The position numbers were made by a program, and so were the translations under genes. The notes beneath the pieces are model-generated. The model was given only the letters and a program-made list of their open reading frames with translations, was not told where the DNA came from and searched no databases. DNA of 64,000 nt, taken from NCBI RefSeq assembly GCF_004015795.1, contig NZ_ML137218.1:2081368-2145367 (forward strand), written 5' to 3'. This DNA comes from Falsirhodobacter deserti. Lineage in GTDB: Bacteria > Pseudomonadota > Alphaproteobacteria > Rhodobacterales > Rhodobacteraceae. Below are positions 53,614 through 62,286 of this stretch, piece by piece; position 1 is the first letter of the stretch; each line of letters starts with the position of its first letter.

Positions 53614-54623
53614 GCCCAGTTCCCCTTCGACATCAGGCCAAGAATCTCCAGCTGGCGCCAGTTCACGTATTGCTGGCTCCACCTTGTCCAAAGATCGGGG
53701 TGCTGGGCCACCTGTTCGCGATAGGCAATGTATTCGCGGCTTTGGGCATAGTGTTCGCCGCGGCGAACCTCTTCTTCCGCTTTCACCCCGAAGGTATCCA
53801 GGAACTTGGCATGCAACAGGCAGGCGGAAGGTTTTTCGCCGCCCCAGCGATCATAGGTGTTGTTGAGCCCGCGCGGCAGCATCATGTGGGTGGAGCTGAT
53901 ATAGGCATAGTTGCGATGCCAGCGTACCAGCGGGATCTTGTTCAGCGCAGGGGCAGACTGCGGTTGATCGGCGAAGAAGGCGCGGCTGCGCGGGCCGCCC
54001 TGTATCCACAGGTTGCCATAGCGCCCGTTGCGACTGATCTGGTAATTTCCGCTGTCGAACCAGCAGGCGATCTCGAACGGATCCTGTCCTTCACGGTATG
54101 GGCGCGCATCGATCGGCCCTTGCGGATACATATCCAGCAGCATCGCCGACAACGACCGGACCGATGAGCTTTCCAGCCAATCCGTCAGCGCGCGCAGCGG
54201 CCGTGTATCGCAGAAGGGATAGACAAGGAATTCATCCGGATCGACCGTCAGGCACCAATGCCCGTGGGCGAAACGGCGCTGCAGCCCGTTCAGCCAGTCC
54301 ACGCCGAAATAGGCCCGCTTGTAGCTTTGATGCGTGACCCAGACCGACGTGTCGGGCTGCCGCACAAGGTAATCGCGCGACCCGTCATCGCTGCCGTTAT
54401 CCACGAACAGGAAGTGGTTGACCCCAAGCCGACGATAATAATCCAGGAAATACGGCAGTCTGATCCGTTCGTTCCGCAGGGTGGAAAAAAGAAGAATATC
54501 GCCGCGCCTGATGCGTCCGGTCCGGTTGGCGACAGCAGTCAGGTCACGCTGACGCTGGCGGGCGCGCAGATGCCACATCTCACGGCTCAGGCGAAGCCGG
54601 AATGTCGACATCAAGCTCACCAC
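53610..54623 (-). CDS. Family-2-like glycosyltransferase (tandem paralog A)
   Basis: A 337-residue enzyme with the GT2-type/Glyco_tranf_2_4 pattern: STLRNERIRLPYFLDYYR, LFVDNGSDDGSRDYL, TVDPDEFLVYP (DxD-like) and NLWIQGGPRSRAFF. It is similar along the full length to the neighbour at 54687-55757, so the pair arose by tandem duplication. The GTG start follows GGGAGG by 4 bases. It may add sugars to the same glycan as paralog B. Confidence 0.87.
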   Translation of the reverse strand: MVSLMSTFRLRLSREMWHLRARQRQRDLTAVANRTGRIRRGDILLFSTLRNERIRLPYFLDYYRRLGVNHFLFVDNGSDDGSRDYLVRQPDTSVWVTHQSYKRAYFGVDWLNGLQRRFAHGHWCLTVDPDEFLVYPFCDTRPLRALTDWLESSSVRSLSAMLLDMYPQGPIDARPYREGQDPFEIACWFDSGNYQISRNGRYGNLWIQGGPRSRAFFADQPQSAPALNKIPLVRWHRNYAYISSTHMMLPRGLNNTYDRWGGEKPSACLLHAKFLDTFGVKAEEEVRRGEHYAQSREYIAYREQVAQHPDLWTRWSQQYVNWRQLEILGLMSKGNWA

Positions 54624-54686
54624 CGCACCTCCCTGAAAATTATTAGGAAATTTTTAGGGATTAACTGCAGCGCTGTAAACATGTGT

Positions 54687-55757
54687 TCATGCCCACCCCC
54701 CGCGGGACATCAGGCCAAGCGACTCAAGTTGCCGCCAACCGGTCAGGCGCTGGGCGTGACGATGCCAAAGATCCGGATTTGCTGCCACGGCGTCATAATA
54801 CCCTGCGTAAAGGTTTCCGTCGAAGAAATGCTCCCCCCTCGCTTTTTCGATGATGGCACGGGCGGGTGCAGAGTCGAGGAACTTCGTGTGCAAAAGTACA
54901 CCCGACGACATCTCTCCCCCGTCTTCGGCATAAACCCGGTTCAGGCGGCGAGGCAGGGCCGAGTGGGTGGAGTTGACGTAAGCATAGTGGCGCCGCCACC
55001 GGATCAGCGGCACCTTGTTCAGGGTTGGCCCGCGCCTCGGGTCATCAAGCAGCGCACGGCTGCGCGGGCCGCCCTGTATCCAAAGGTTGCGCATCCGCGG
55101 CTGCACGCGGACGGAATAGTTGCCGTGATCGAACCAGCACAGGTGGCGCAGTGGATCGTCGTCCTCGGGCTGCAGACCGACCGGGCCTTTCGGGAACAGA
55201 TCCAGCATCATCGCGGGAAACATCTGCTGGCCTGTCCGGTCCAGCCAGTTTGTCAGCGCATGCAGATCGCGGGTTTCCCAATGCGGGTATATCAGCAGTT
55301 CATCCGCATCCAGCGTCAGGCACCAATGACCGTCGCCGTGACGCATCAGAAGCCATGTCGTCCAGTCCAGCCCGAACCTTGCCGCCTTGTATCCGGCCTT
55401 GGTGGACCAGAGCGAGACGTCGGGCTGATCCCGCAGATATTCGCAGGATCCGTCATTGCTGTGATTGTCGACGATCAGGAAGTGCCGGACGCCAAGGCGG
55501 CGACAGTGATCAAGGAAAAACGGCAGGCGTGAACGTTCGTTCCGGATGGTTGCAAAGGACAGGATCGCGCCGGGCCTGATCGACGCCGTCCGGTCGCACA
55601 GCGCCTGCAGATCATGGCGGGCGCGGCGGGCGCGGCGCAGAAGGCGCTGGCGCTTCCACCACAGCCCATAAGCGATGCGCCATTCGCGGAGCGAATGGCG
55701 CAGGGGTGGCAGCTCCAGAATGGCTGCTGGCGGTGCGGTCGGGCTCCGCCAGAGCAC
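54687..55757 (-). CDS. Family-2-like glycosyltransferase (tandem paralog B)
   Basis: A 356-residue enzyme sharing the motifs of paralog A: ATIRNERSRLPFFLDHCR, LIVDNHSNDGSCEYL, TLDADELLIYP and NLWIQGGPRSRALL, and the same C-terminal LTGWRQLESLGLMSRGGWA-type ending. GTG start at 55757, 3 bases after galU, without a clear ribosome-binding site, so it probably relies on coupling to galU. The 63 bases to paralog A are AT-rich, unlike the surroundings. Confidence 0.86.
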   Translation of the reverse strand: MLWRSPTAPPAAILELPPLRHSLREWRIAYGLWWKRQRLLRRARRARHDLQALCDRTASIRPGAILSFATIRNERSRLPFFLDHCRRLGVRHFLIVDNHSNDGSCEYLRDQPDVSLWSTKAGYKAARFGLDWTTWLLMRHGDGHWCLTLDADELLIYPHWETRDLHALTNWLDRTGQQMFPAMMLDLFPKGPVGLQPEDDDPLRHLCWFDHGNYSVRVQPRMRNLWIQGGPRSRALLDDPRRGPTLNKVPLIRWRRHYAYVNSTHSALPRRLNRVYAEDGGEMSSGVLLHTKFLDSAPARAIIEKARGEHFFDGNLYAGYYDAVAANPDLWHRHAQRLTGWRQLESLGLMSRGGWA

Positions 55758-55760
55758 GAT

Positions 55761-56654
55761 TTACTGGGCCAGCTTTTGCGCAGCCACCACGTCGGTCAGG
55801 AAGTGGCTGAATTCGTCCCGCAGATCGTCGCGCGCCAGGCCAAAGGCCACGGTTGCCTGCAGGAAGCCTGCCTTGGAACCGCAGTCGTAACGCTGGCCCT
55901 TGAAGCGGAAGCCGTAGACGTTGTTCGACGTCTCTATCTCGCGCGCGATGGCGTCGGTCAGCTGGATTTCGCCGCCCGCGCCGGTTTCCTGACGGTCCAG
56001 CGTGTTCAGAACCTCGGGGGTGAGGATGTAGCGGCCGATCACGGCAAGGTTCGAAGGCGGGTTGCTTTTGGGCTTTTCCACCATCGCCTTCACGCGAACC
56101 ATGTCGCCCATGTCCTCGGCCACATCAAGGATGCCATAGGATTTCGTCCGTTCGGTCGGGACTTCCATCGCGGCCACGACATTGCCGCCGGTTTCTTCGT
56201 AAGCTTCGACCATCTGCTGCAGGCACGGCTTGTCAGCGGCGATCACGTCGTCGGGCAGCATGACCGCAAAGGGTTCGTCACCGATCAGCCGGCGCGCGCA
56301 CCACACGGCATGGCCCAGACCCAGCGCGCGATGCTGGCGGACATAGGCGATGCGCCCGTCATCCATGTTGGTCGTGCCAAGGATTTGCAGCAGTTCGTCC
56401 TTGCCCGAAGCCTTGAGCGAAGCTTCCAGCGTGGGCGAGACGTCGAAGTAATCCTCCAGCGCCGACTTCCCGCGCGAGGTCACGAAGATGAACTCCTCGA
56501 TGCCGGCGGCGCGGGCCTCGTCGATCGCATACTGGATCAGCGGACGGTCCACCAGGGACAGGATTTCCTTAGGGACGGACTTCGTGGCGGGCAGGAAGCG
56601 CGTTCCCATGCCGGCAACAGGAAATACGGCTTTAGTGACCTTTTTGGTGCTCAT
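55761..56654 (-). CDS. galU: UTP-glucose-1-phosphate uridylyltransferase
   Basis: A 297-residue nucleotidyltransferase that makes UDP-glucose. N-terminal VTKAVFPVAGMGTRFLPATK is diagnostic, with MLPDDVI and MVEKPKSNPPSNLAVIGRY later. ATG at 56654 (MSTKKVTK). First gene of the leftward glycan operon, supplying precursor for the glycosyltransferases downstream. Confidence 0.96.
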   Translation of the reverse strand: MSTKKVTKAVFPVAGMGTRFLPATKSVPKEILSLVDRPLIQYAIDEARAAGIEEFIFVTSRGKSALEDYFDVSPTLEASLKASGKDELLQILGTTNMDDGRIAYVRQHRALGLGHAVWCARRLIGDEPFAVMLPDDVIAADKPCLQQMVEAYEETGGNVVAAMEVPTERTKSYGILDVAEDMGDMVRVKAMVEKPKSNPPSNLAVIGRYILTPEVLNTLDRQETGAGGEIQLTDAIAREIETSNNVYGFRFKGQRYDCGSKAGFLQATVAFGLARDDLRDEFSHFLTDVVAAQKLAQ

Positions 56655-56763
56655 GACTCTCACTTATTCCCGACATCAGAATGACGTCAGTAAGGTTGAT
56701 TTGCCCGCGATTTACAAGCCATCGCCGGCGTACCGAGCGGAATTAGACCGCCATTCCTCGCTT

Positions 56764-57561
56764 TCAACGTGTGTTCATCGCGGCCAGCATCGCCTCGATC
56801 CGCGGAACGTCCTCGGGGTTGTTAAGCTCCCAGAACTGGCGGCCACGGGCCTCCACCTGAACACACAGGATGCGGCGGCCGTTTTCAAGAAAGCGAAGCT
56901 GCTCCAGCCCTTCCAGCGTTTCCAGCGGGCCGATATCCCAACTGGGATATGCGGCCAGTGCGTCGGGCCGGTAGGCGTAAACCCCCACATGATGGAACAC
57001 CGGCGTGGGTGCATCATCGGCAAAGGTCTGCCCGGTGTAGGGGATGACTTCCTTCGAGAAATATAGCGCCCGCCCGCCCGCACCGAACACGGCGGTGGTG
57101 CCGCCGACACGGCCGGCGCGGCGGTCCGCCAGCAGGCCGTTCAGCGCTTCTCCGTCGCACCGCAGAACGGGGGTGGCGATCTCGGCCTCCGGATCGGCGC
57201 GCAGGCCTGCGACCAGATCCTCGATGAACCAGGCAGGCGTCAGCGGCGCATCCCCCTGAAGGTTCACCACGATATCGTGGCCGGGAAGCTTTCGCGCCAC
57301 CTCGGCGCATCGTTCGGTGCCGTTGCGGCAGTCCACAGAGGTCATCACGACCTCTGCCCCGAAGGCTTCGGCATGATCGCGAATGCGGTCGTCATCCGTG
57401 GCGACAACCACGCGGTCCACCCCCTGAACGGCCATCGCCGCTTCCCAGCTGCGGCGAATCAGGGTCTTGCCCTCGCCGTCGGGGCCGCGCAGCGCGACCA
57501 GCGGCTTGCCGGGATAGCGGGTGGAGGCATAGCGGGCGGGAATCGCGATCAGGACCGACAT
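56764..57561 (-). CDS. kdsB: 3-deoxy-manno-octulosonate cytidylyltransferase
   Basis: A 265-residue CMP-Kdo synthetase: IAIPARYASTRYPGKPL at the start, VVVATDDDRI, VNLQGDAPLTP and HHVGVYAYR. It activates Kdo for LPS or capsule. Its ATG overlaps the cysQ stop by one base (TGATG). Together with kdsD it supplies the Kdo route. Confidence 0.95.
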   Translation of the reverse strand: MSVLIAIPARYASTRYPGKPLVALRGPDGEGKTLIRRSWEAAMAVQGVDRVVVATDDDRIRDHAEAFGAEVVMTSVDCRNGTERCAEVARKLPGHDIVVNLQGDAPLTPAWFIEDLVAGLRADPEAEIATPVLRCDGEALNGLLADRRAGRVGGTTAVFGAGGRALYFSKEVIPYTGQTFADDAPTPVFHHVGVYAYRPDALAAYPSWDIGPLETLEGLEQLRFLENGRRILCVQVEARGRQFWELNNPEDVPRIEAMLAAMNTR

Positions 57562-58352
57562 CACTTCAGCTCCACGCCCGGGGCGCAGGCGATGAAGAAC
57601 GGGTTCTCCCAGCCCGGCTTGCCATAGGCCAGCGGCGTGTGGTCATCAAAACGCACCACGCGCCCACCGGCGCCCCGCAGAACCGCGTCGCCCGCGGCCG
57701 TATCCCATTCCATCGTGCGGCCAAGGCGCGGATAAAGGTCCGCCTCTCCCGTGGCGACAAGGCAGAATTTCAGGCTGGACCCGGCGCTGGTCATGTCGCG
57801 CACGGCGTATTTCCCGATATAGTCATCCGTAGCCTGATCGCGGTGGGATTTGGACGCCACCACCATCAGCGCGGAATTGTCGGGCGAGGACACCTTGAGA
57901 GGGACCAGATCGCCAACAACCTCCTTGTGCAGGACGCCCGTTTCTTCCACCGCGGTGCCATCGGCCTGCGTATAGAACAGCCGGCCTTTGGCGGGAGCAT
58001 AAACGACGCCACGCACCGGTACGCCGTTTTCGACATAAGCGATGTTGACGGTAAAATCGCCGCGGCGCTGCACGAATTCCTTTGTGCCATCCAGCGGGTC
58101 GACGATCAGGAAGGTGCTGGCCGTCAGCGCATGGCTTTGGGCCTGTTCTTCGGTGATCAGGGGAATACCGGGGAAGATCGCGCGCAGACCTTCGGCGATC
58201 AGCGCATCGGCAGCCTCATCCGCGGCGGTGACGGGGCTGTCATCGGATTTGGCGCGCACGTCGAAATCAGGTGCCTCGTAGATTTCCATGATCCGGTCGC
58301 CCGCTTGCAGGGCAAGCCCGCGCAGCGTGGGAATGAGGGTGTCGAAGTCCAT
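57561..58352 (-). CDS. cysQ: 3'(2'),5'-bisphosphate nucleotidase CysQ
   Basis: A 263-residue inositol-monophosphatase-fold enzyme that removes phosphate from PAP, the by-product of PAPS use. Metal motifs: DSPVTAADEAAD, LITEEQ, VDPLDGTKEFV and EWDTAAGDAVL. ATG at 58352 has GGAG 6 bases upstream; ATG at 58364 is possible. A much longer frame to 59300 is a shadow of the divergent permease gene. Coupled to kdsB. Confidence 0.95.
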   Translation of the reverse strand: MDFDTLIPTLRGLALQAGDRIMEIYEAPDFDVRAKSDDSPVTAADEAADALIAEGLRAIFPGIPLITEEQAQSHALTASTFLIVDPLDGTKEFVQRRGDFTVNIAYVENGVPVRGVVYAPAKGRLFYTQADGTAVEETGVLHKEVVGDLVPLKVSSPDNSALMVVASKSHRDQATDDYIGKYAVRDMTSAGSSLKFCLVATGEADLYPRLGRTMEWDTAAGDAVLRGAGGRVVRFDDHTPLAYGKPGWENPFFIACAPGVELK

Positions 58353-58457
58353 CGTCGTCTCCATCTCTGCCAGGACGCGTTGATCGCGGCGCCGATGCCC
58401 TTTATCATCATCGTGCCGGCCTTCGGCAAGCATTCCACCGCAAGGGGAGGAGCGAGC

Positions 58458-59282
58458 ATGTTCCAGATCGAACTCAACCGCCGCTCTGCCTTCGCGGCGA
58501 TCATGCGGACGGGGGAAGTCATTTTCCATGCCACGGTCCGCCACATCCGCAAGGGGCACGGCAATGCGATCATCGGCCTTTTGATGAACATGCTGTCCAC
58601 CGTCATGCTCGTCACGGCCTATTACTTCATCATGAGCTTCGCGGGCCTGCGGGGGGCGGCGATCCGCGGCGACTTCGTCCTTTACGTGATGTCGGGGATC
58701 TTCCTGTTCCTGACGCATACCCGCACCATGGCCGACGTTGCCCGCGCCGAGGGGATGACGTCGCAGATGATGAAACACTCGCCGATGAACCCCGTTGTTG
58801 CGATCATGGCAGCGGCGCTGTCGGCGCTTTACGTGCAGCTTCTTTCGGCCGCGGTGGTTCTTTACATCTATCACGCGCTGGTCACGCCCATCACCATCGA
58901 CAACTGGCGGGGCATGATGGGAATGTTTCTGCTGGCATGGGGCAGCGGCGTGGCTGTCGGGATGATCGCCTATGCCTTCATGCCATGGGCGCCGACGGTG
59001 GTGAACCTGATCGTCACCCTGTATCAGCGGGTGAACATGATCGCATCGGGCAAGATGTTTCTTGCCAACTCCCTTCCCGCCATCATGTTGTCCATGTTCG
59101 ACTGGAACCCCCTGTTCCACATCATCGACCAGTGCCGCGGCTTCGTGTTTCTGAACTACAACCCCCACAACACCAACATGACCTATCCGGTGGCAGTGAC
59201 CGTAATTGCAGCCGTAATCGGGCTGATGGGCATCTTTTATACCCGCAGCTATGTCTCGGCCAGCTGGGATGCCCGACGCTGA
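58458..59282 (+). CDS. Polysaccharide-export ABC transporter permease (ABC-2 type)
   Basis: A 274-residue membrane protein with about six helices of the KpsM/RkpT-like ABC-2 export group ([20 protein letters not shown], ending [19 protein letters not shown]). Such permeases move capsule or O-polysaccharide chains with an ATPase partner. No ATPase or periplasmic adaptor gene lies beside it here, so it is an orphan in this window. AGGGGAGGAG lies just upstream of ATG 58458. Confidence 0.85.
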   Translation: MFQIELNRRSAFAAIMRTGEVIFHATVRHIRKGHGNAIIGLLMNMLSTVMLVTAYYFIMSFAGLRGAAIRGDFVLYVMSGIFLFLTHTRTMADVARAEGMTSQMMKHSPMNPVVAIMAAALSALYVQLLSAAVVLYIYHALVTPITIDNWRGMMGMFLLAWGSGVAVGMIAYAFMPWAPTVVNLIVTLYQRVNMIASGKMFLANSLPAIMLSMFDWNPLFHIIDQCRGFVFLNYNPHNTNMTYPVAVTVIAAVIGLMGIFYTRSYVSASWDARR

Positions 59283-59284
59283 CC

Positions 59285-59313
59285 TTGCACCGGCGCACAA
59301 GCTGCGCTATATA
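59285..59313 (+). promoter_or_regulatory. Sigma-70-type promoter for rimP-nusA-ylxR-infB
   Basis: -35 TTGCAC (59285-59290), 17-base spacer, -10 TATATA (59308-59313). Five of six -35 bases match TTGACA allowing for the swap CA, and the -10 is near consensus. Start would be near 59320, giving a leader of about 85 bases. Confidence 0.7.
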
Positions 59314-59367
59314 ACGTTCAATAGCGGCGTATCGGGGTCCAAACCTGATGCTCCACCGGATGAACAT

Positions 59368-59391
59368 GCGGGCCGCTTGGCCCGCTTTTTT
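59368..59391 (+). terminator. Intrinsic terminator inside the rimP leader (candidate attenuator)
   Basis: GCGGGCC, loop GCTT, GGCCCGC, then six T (59386-59391). The stem is perfect. It ends 15 bases before the rimP ATG, downstream of the likely promoter, so transcription of rimP-nusA-infB must pass through it. Confidence 0.85.
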
Positions 59392-59406
59392 GTTTCTGGA
59401 ACCCTG

Positions 59407-60027
59407 ATGACCGACCTCATTGCCAAGACCGCCATCGACCGGCGACTCGCCGAGATCGTGACCCCGACCATCGAAGGGCTGGGGTTCGAACTTGTCCGCA
59501 TCCGCCTGATGGGCGGCCGGACACGTGTGCTTCAGATCATGGCCGACCGCCCAGAGGGCGGGATCGAGGTCGATGACTGCGGCCTCATCTCCACCGCCGT
59601 TTCGGCCGTGCTGGACGTGGAAGACCCGATCGAGGACAACTACGTCCTTGAAGTCTCCTCCCCCGGCATCGACCGGCCGCTGACGCGGCTGAAGGATTTC
59701 GACATGTGGGTGGATTACGAAGCCCGTGTCGAAACGACCGAACTGATCGACGGACGCCGCCGCTTCAAGGGCTTCCTGCGTGGTACCGAAGGCTCCGAAA
59801 TCCTGATCGAGATCGAGGAGGGCGGCGAGATCGTCACCATCGGCCTTGAATTCGACTGGCTGTCGGACGCCAAGCTGATCCTGACCGACGACCTGATCGC
59901 CGAGATGCTGCGCCAGAAAAAAGCCAGCGGTGCCTTCAACGAGGCCGATTTCGACGAAGTCCAGACCACCGATTCCGACGACGGCGACGAGGATGACACC
60001 CTCGACGCCCCCGTAACCAAGCACTGA
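59407..60027 (+). CDS. rimP: Ribosome maturation factor RimP
   Basis: A 206-residue protein needed for 30S maturation (N-terminal domain with [24 protein letters not shown], then [12 protein letters not shown]). The C-terminal tail is acidic ([11 protein letters not shown]). It begins the conserved operon rimP-nusA-ylxR-infB. The ATG at 59407 lies 15 bases after an intrinsic terminator and has GGA-type bases only (TCTGGAACCCTG). Confidence 0.94.
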   Translation: MTDLIAKTAIDRRLAEIVTPTIEGLGFELVRIRLMGGRTRVLQIMADRPEGGIEVDDCGLISTAVSAVLDVEDPIEDNYVLEVSSPGIDRPLTRLKDFDMWVDYEARVETTELIDGRRRFKGFLRGTEGSEILIEIEEGGEIVTIGLEFDWLSDAKLILTDDLIAEMLRQKKASGAFNEADFDEVQTTDSDDGDEDDTLDAPVTKH

Positions 60028-60048
60028 CCTTCCGAAAGGCCTAGCGAC

Positions 60049-61653
60049 ATGGCGATCACCTCTGCCAACCAGCTTGAACTTCTGCAAACCGCCGAGGCGG
60101 TGGCGCGGGAAAAGATGATCGACCCGGATCTGGTGATCCAGGCGATGGAGGACAGCCTCGCACGTGCCGCGAAGTCGCGCTACGGCGCGGAACTGGACAT
60201 CCGCGTGAAGATCGACCGCAAGACCGGTCGCGCCACCTTCGCCCGCGTGCGCACCGTCGTTGCCGATGAGGAGTTCGAGAATCACCACGCGCAGCTGACG
60301 GTGAAGCAGGCCAAATCCTACCTTGCCGATCCGCAGGTGGGCGACGAGGTGACGGACGAGGTTCCGCCCGTCGATCTGGGCCGCATCGCCGCGCAATCGG
60401 CCAAGCAGGTGATCCTGCAAAAGGTTCGCGAAGCCGAGCGTGACCGTCAGTATGACGAGTTCAAGGACCGCAAGGGCACGATCATCAACGGCCTCGTCAA
60501 GCGCGAGGAATACGGCAACCTCATCGTCGATATCGGCCGGGGCGAAGCCATCCTGCGCCGGAACGAGAAGATCGGCCGCGAATCCTATCGCCCGAACGAC
60601 CGCATCCGCTGCTACATCAAGGATGTCCGGCGGGAGCCGCGTGGCCCGCAGGTCTTCCTGTCGCGCACCGATCCGCAGTTCATGGCCGAACTGTTCAAGA
60701 TGGAAGTGCCGGAAATCTACGACAACATCATCGAGATCAAGGCAGTGGCCCGTGATCCGGGATCGCGCGCGAAGATCGCCGTCATCTCCTATGACAACTC
60801 CATCGATCCCGTGGGCGCTTGTGTCGGTATGCGCGGCAGCCGCGTTCAGGCTGTCGTGAACGAGCTTCAGGGCGAGAAGATCGACATCATCCCGTGGAAC
60901 GAGGATCAGGCGACGTTCCTGGTGAACGCGCTGCAACCGGCCGAGGTATCGAAGGTCGTCATCGACGACGATGCCGGCAAGATCGAGGTTGTGGTTCCGG
61001 ACGAACAGCTTTCGCTGGCTATCGGCCGCCGGGGGCAGAACGTGCGCCTTGCCAGCCAGCTGACGGCGCTTGATATCGACATCATGACGGAAAGCGACGA
61101 GAGCGCGCGCCGTCAGGCCGAGTTCAACGAGCGGACGAATCTCTTCATCGAGACCCTTGATATCGACGAGATGATGGCCCAACTCCTTGTCTCGGAAGGG
61201 TTCACGAACCTTGAAGAAGTCGCCTATGTCGAATCGGACGAACTTCTGTCCATCGATGGCTTTGACGCGGATACGGCTGCCGAACTGCAGGCCCGTGCCC
61301 GCGACCATCTTGAAGCTGCCAGTGCCAAGGCACTGGAAAATGCCCGCGCCCTTGGTGCCGAGGAAAGCCTGATCGAGTTTGAAGGCCTTACCCCGCAGAT
61401 GGTCGAGGCGCTGGCCAAGGACGGCATCAAGACGCTGGAAGATTTCGCGACCTGCGCGGACTGGGAACTGGCCGGTGGCTGGACCAACCAGGATGGCAAG
61501 CGAGTGAAGGATGACGGCGTGCTGGAGCCCTTCGACATCAGCCTTGAAGAGGCGCAGACGATGGTGATGACGGCCCGCGTCATGCTTGGCTGGGTCGATC
61601 CGACCGAGCTGGAGACCTCGGAAGAGGTCGAAGAGGAAGACGAAGAGGCGTAA
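60049..61653 (+). CDS. nusA: Transcription elongation factor NusA
   Basis: A 534-residue factor with the N-terminal RNAP-binding domain, S1 domain (about 130-200, VKREEYGNLIVDIGRGEAIL), two KH domains (CVGMRGSRVQAVVNELQGEKI; AIGRRGQNVRLASQL) and two acidic C-terminal repeats with helix-hairpin-helix features. It controls pausing, termination and antitermination. Ends in a very acidic tail (EEVEEEDEEA). Confidence 0.96.
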   Translation: MAITSANQLELLQTAEAVAREKMIDPDLVIQAMEDSLARAAKSRYGAELDIRVKIDRKTGRATFARVRTVVADEEFENHHAQLTVKQAKSYLADPQVGDEVTDEVPPVDLGRIAAQSAKQVILQKVREAERDRQYDEFKDRKGTIINGLVKREEYGNLIVDIGRGEAILRRNEKIGRESYRPNDRIRCYIKDVRREPRGPQVFLSRTDPQFMAELFKMEVPEIYDNIIEIKAVARDPGSRAKIAVISYDNSIDPVGACVGMRGSRVQAVVNELQGEKIDIIPWNEDQATFLVNALQPAEVSKVVIDDDAGKIEVVVPDEQLSLAIGRRGQNVRLASQLTALDIDIMTESDESARRQAEFNERTNLFIETLDIDEMMAQLLVSEGFTNLEEVAYVESDELLSIDGFDADTAAELQARARDHLEAASAKALENARALGAEESLIEFEGLTPQMVEALAKDGIKTLEDFATCADWELAGGWTNQDGKRVKDDGVLEPFDISLEEAQTMVMTARVMLGWVDPTELETSEEVEEEDEEA

Positions 61654-62282
61654 ATGACGCGCGGCGGCCGGGACGACAATCGGGACGACCCCGAACGGAA
61701 ATGCATCGTGACGGGCACAAGCGGCTCGAAGGCGGGGCTTATCCGTTTCGGTCTTGGCCCTGACGCGCAGGTGGTGCCCGACGTGCTCGGGCGCCTGCCG
61801 GGGCGCGGCTTCTATGTCTCGGCCGACCGCAAGGCGATCGAGAAGGCGGCGGCAAAGGGTTTGTTCGCCCGCGCCGCCCGTCAGCCCGTCAAGGTGCCCG
61901 AAGGTCTGGCCGATCTGGTCGAGGCACAGGTGGCGCGGCGGGTCGTTGACCTGATCAGCCTGGCCCGCAAGGCGGGCGATGCCGTGACGGGATACGAGAA
62001 GGTGAAGGACTGGCTGGTGAAGGACAAGGCGCAAATCCTTGTTCAGGCCAGCGACGGCTCGGAGCGCGGCAAGTCGAAGCTGCACCCCCCGGGCGGACCA
62101 AAGACGTTCATAGGGTGTCTGACCTCTCAGGAATTGGGTTTGGCATTCGGACGTGAACATGCGATACACGGCGCGCTTGCTGCTGGTGGACTCACGACAC
62201 GTGTTGTAGAGGAAGCGGCAAGACTCGCCGGACTTCGCGCTTATATCGGCGGAAGGCCCGCCGGAAGGGATACGAAAGACGC

Positions 62283-62286
<4 letters not shown>
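61654..62286 (+). CDS. YlxR RNA-binding domain fused to an L7Ae-like domain
   Basis: A 210-residue fusion. Residues ~15-85 are the YlxR/DUF448 fold ([36 protein letters not shown]). Residues ~95-200 look like the L7Ae/YlxQ ribosomal-protein-like fold ([37 protein letters not shown]). In Firmicutes these are separate genes at this site. Directly follows nusA with no gap and overlaps infB by 4 bases. Confidence 0.88.

Noticed and set aside
57561-59300. A 579-residue version of cysQ
   Set aside because: The extra N-terminal part is antisense to the ABC permease; the normal CysQ N terminus begins at 58352.
59122-62169. A 1015-residue minus-strand frame opposite rimP, nusA and ylxR
   Set aside because: Shadow frame: the plus strand encodes well-known proteins over the whole length.
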